Below, piece after piece: positions 63,347 through 64,000 of a stretch of DNA of 64,000 bases (position 1 is its first letter; the number at the start of each line of letters is the position of its first letter). This DNA comes from an uncultured Planctomycetota bacterium (lineage in GTDB: Bacteria; Planctomycetota; Phycisphaerae; UBA1845; Fen-1342): positions 62,001-126,000 of the forward strand of contig CAADGL010000011.1 of the NCBI GenBank assembly GCA_900696525.1, read 5' to 3'. The notes beneath the pieces were generated by a model. That model saw only the letters and a list, made by a program, of their open reading frames with translations. It did no database searches and had not been told where the DNA came from. The position numbers were made by a program, and so were the translations under genes.

Positions 63347-64000
63347 CTACGCCTGTCCCGCGTAGTACCGCGAGATCGTCGGCACCAGGTACTCGCCGAA
63401 CGCCCGGTCCGCGTCATATTCCGGCTTCCAGCCCCAGTCCTGCCGCGCCGCCGTGTCGTCCACGTCCGCCGGCCAGCTGTCCACGATCGCCGCCCGGGCG
63501 CGGTCGGGCTGAAACGTGATCTCCGCCCCAGGGAACGCCGCCAGCACGCGCCGGCGAATCTCCCCCGCGCTGAGGCTGAACGCTCCGATGTTGTAGATTC
63601 GCTGCCGCAGCCTCGACACCGGCGCCGCCGCGAGCTGCGTCAGCGCCCGGATCGCATCCGGCATCGCCATGAACGGCAGCCGGGCATGCTCCCCCACGAA
63701 ACAGGCGTAGGGCCTCCCGGCCGCGGCCGCGTGGATCATCTCCGGCGCGAAGTCGCTCGTGCCGCCGGTCGGCATCGTCGTCGCGCTGATCAGCCCGGGA
63801 AACCGCAGCGCCCGGAAATCGACGCCGCTGGTCCGCGGCTCGGCCGAGAGCTGGCGGTAATACTGCGCGTAATAGCGCCCGAGCTGCTCGCAGTAGAGCT
63901 TGTTGCAGCCGTACATCGTCGTCGGGAAGTTGTGATCGACCTCGCGCACGCGGGCGCAGGCCGCCTTGGTCTCCAGGTCGGGCAGGCCGTAGACGGCGAT
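63347..64000 (-). CDS. NAD-dependent epimerase/dehydratase, threonine-dehydrogenase-like SDR (N-terminal part outside the window)
   Basis: The C-terminal 217 residues of an extended SDR protein. The catalytic YxxxK is present (TTMYGCNKLYCEQLGRYY). Segments FRALRFPGLISATTMPTGGTSDFAPEMIHAA, CFVGEHARLPFMAMPDAIRALTQL and SWPADVDDTAARQDWGWKPEYD closely follow the pattern of bacterial SDR-type L-threonine 3-dehydrogenases, so oxidation of threonine to 2-amino-3-oxobutyrate is the best guess; a sugar epimerase is the alternative. The NAD-binding Rossmann motif lies beyond the right edge. It converges with pntB. Confidence 0.85.
   Translation of the reverse strand: MAVYGLPDLETKAACARVREVDHNFPTTMYGCNKLYCEQLGRYYAQYYRQLSAEPRTSGVDFRALRFPGLISATTMPTGGTSDFAPEMIHAAAAGRPYACFVGEHARLPFMAMPDAIRALTQLAAAPVSRLRQRIYNIGAFSLSAGEIRRRVLAAFPGAEITFQPDRARAAIVDSWPADVDDTAARQDWGWKPEYDADRAFGEYLVPTISRYYAGQA

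Overview
The window is 64 kb of high-GC bacterial chromosome, about two-thirds or more G+C by eye. It is almost fully coding, with genes on both strands. I see no rRNA, tRNA, CRISPR array, prophage or full insertion sequence. The gene families point to a planctomycete, probably of the Phycisphaerae type: a DUF1571 protein, a fused anti-sigma-like/von Willebrand protein beside an ECF sigma factor, a serine/threonine kinase with TPRs, a kdsC-lptC-like pair (so a diderm envelope), a flagellin, a complete tad pilus locus and a bacterial serpin. The taxonomic call is inference from gene content and base composition.

Layout. 1-16.9 kb holds housekeeping and metabolic genes: glutamine synthetase (cut by the left edge), a cupin, a sugar-phosphate isomerase-like TIM barrel, a lone flagellin, a TPR protein, a MutS2-like ATPase without an Smr domain, an orphan succinyl-CoA synthetase beta subunit, a sodium:solute symporter, a GH63-like glycosidase and Ku. 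A 132-bp MITE-like element sits exactly on the stop codon of the glycosidase. 17.3-28.4 kb is a tad/Flp pilus operon (flp, tadV, tadE, cpaB, cpaC, a vWA TadG-like protein, tadZ, tadA, tadB, tadC). It has a structured leader before flp and a terminator-like hairpin just after it. 28.4-33 kb carries kdsC coupled to a very large LptC/LptA-like protein, with a divergent metallo-beta-lactamase-fold hydrolase.

33-45 kb: an ECF sigma factor with a membrane-anchored vWA protein, a DUF1571 protein, an unusual P-loop/deoxyribosyltransferase-like fusion beside a class V aminotransferase, an outer-membrane barrel and a PQQ-like propeller protein divergent from it, an AMMECR1 protein and a POT-family transporter. 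45.4-51 kb is a tight minus-strand cluster: ECF sigma factor, zinc anti-sigma factor, secreted PDZ protein, glycogen phosphorylase. 51-64 kb: SmpB, a secreted serpin, a CorC/CNNM-type membrane protein, a PHP phosphoesterase, a kinase-TPR protein, a DUF3553-like protein, a cold-shock protein, HflX, the three-gene proton-translocating transhydrogenase (pntAA-pntAB-pntB), and an epimerase/threonine-dehydrogenase-like SDR cut by the right edge.

Points that stand out: the sigma/anti-sigma/PDZ/phosphorylase operon; four genes whose -10-like box ends exactly 7 nt before the ATG, suggesting leaderless mRNAs; the MITE; a folded leader before the pilin gene; a TadZ lacking both lysines of the deviant Walker A motif; and short dispersed or tandem GC-rich repeats. 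I saw no clear defence system and do not claim one.
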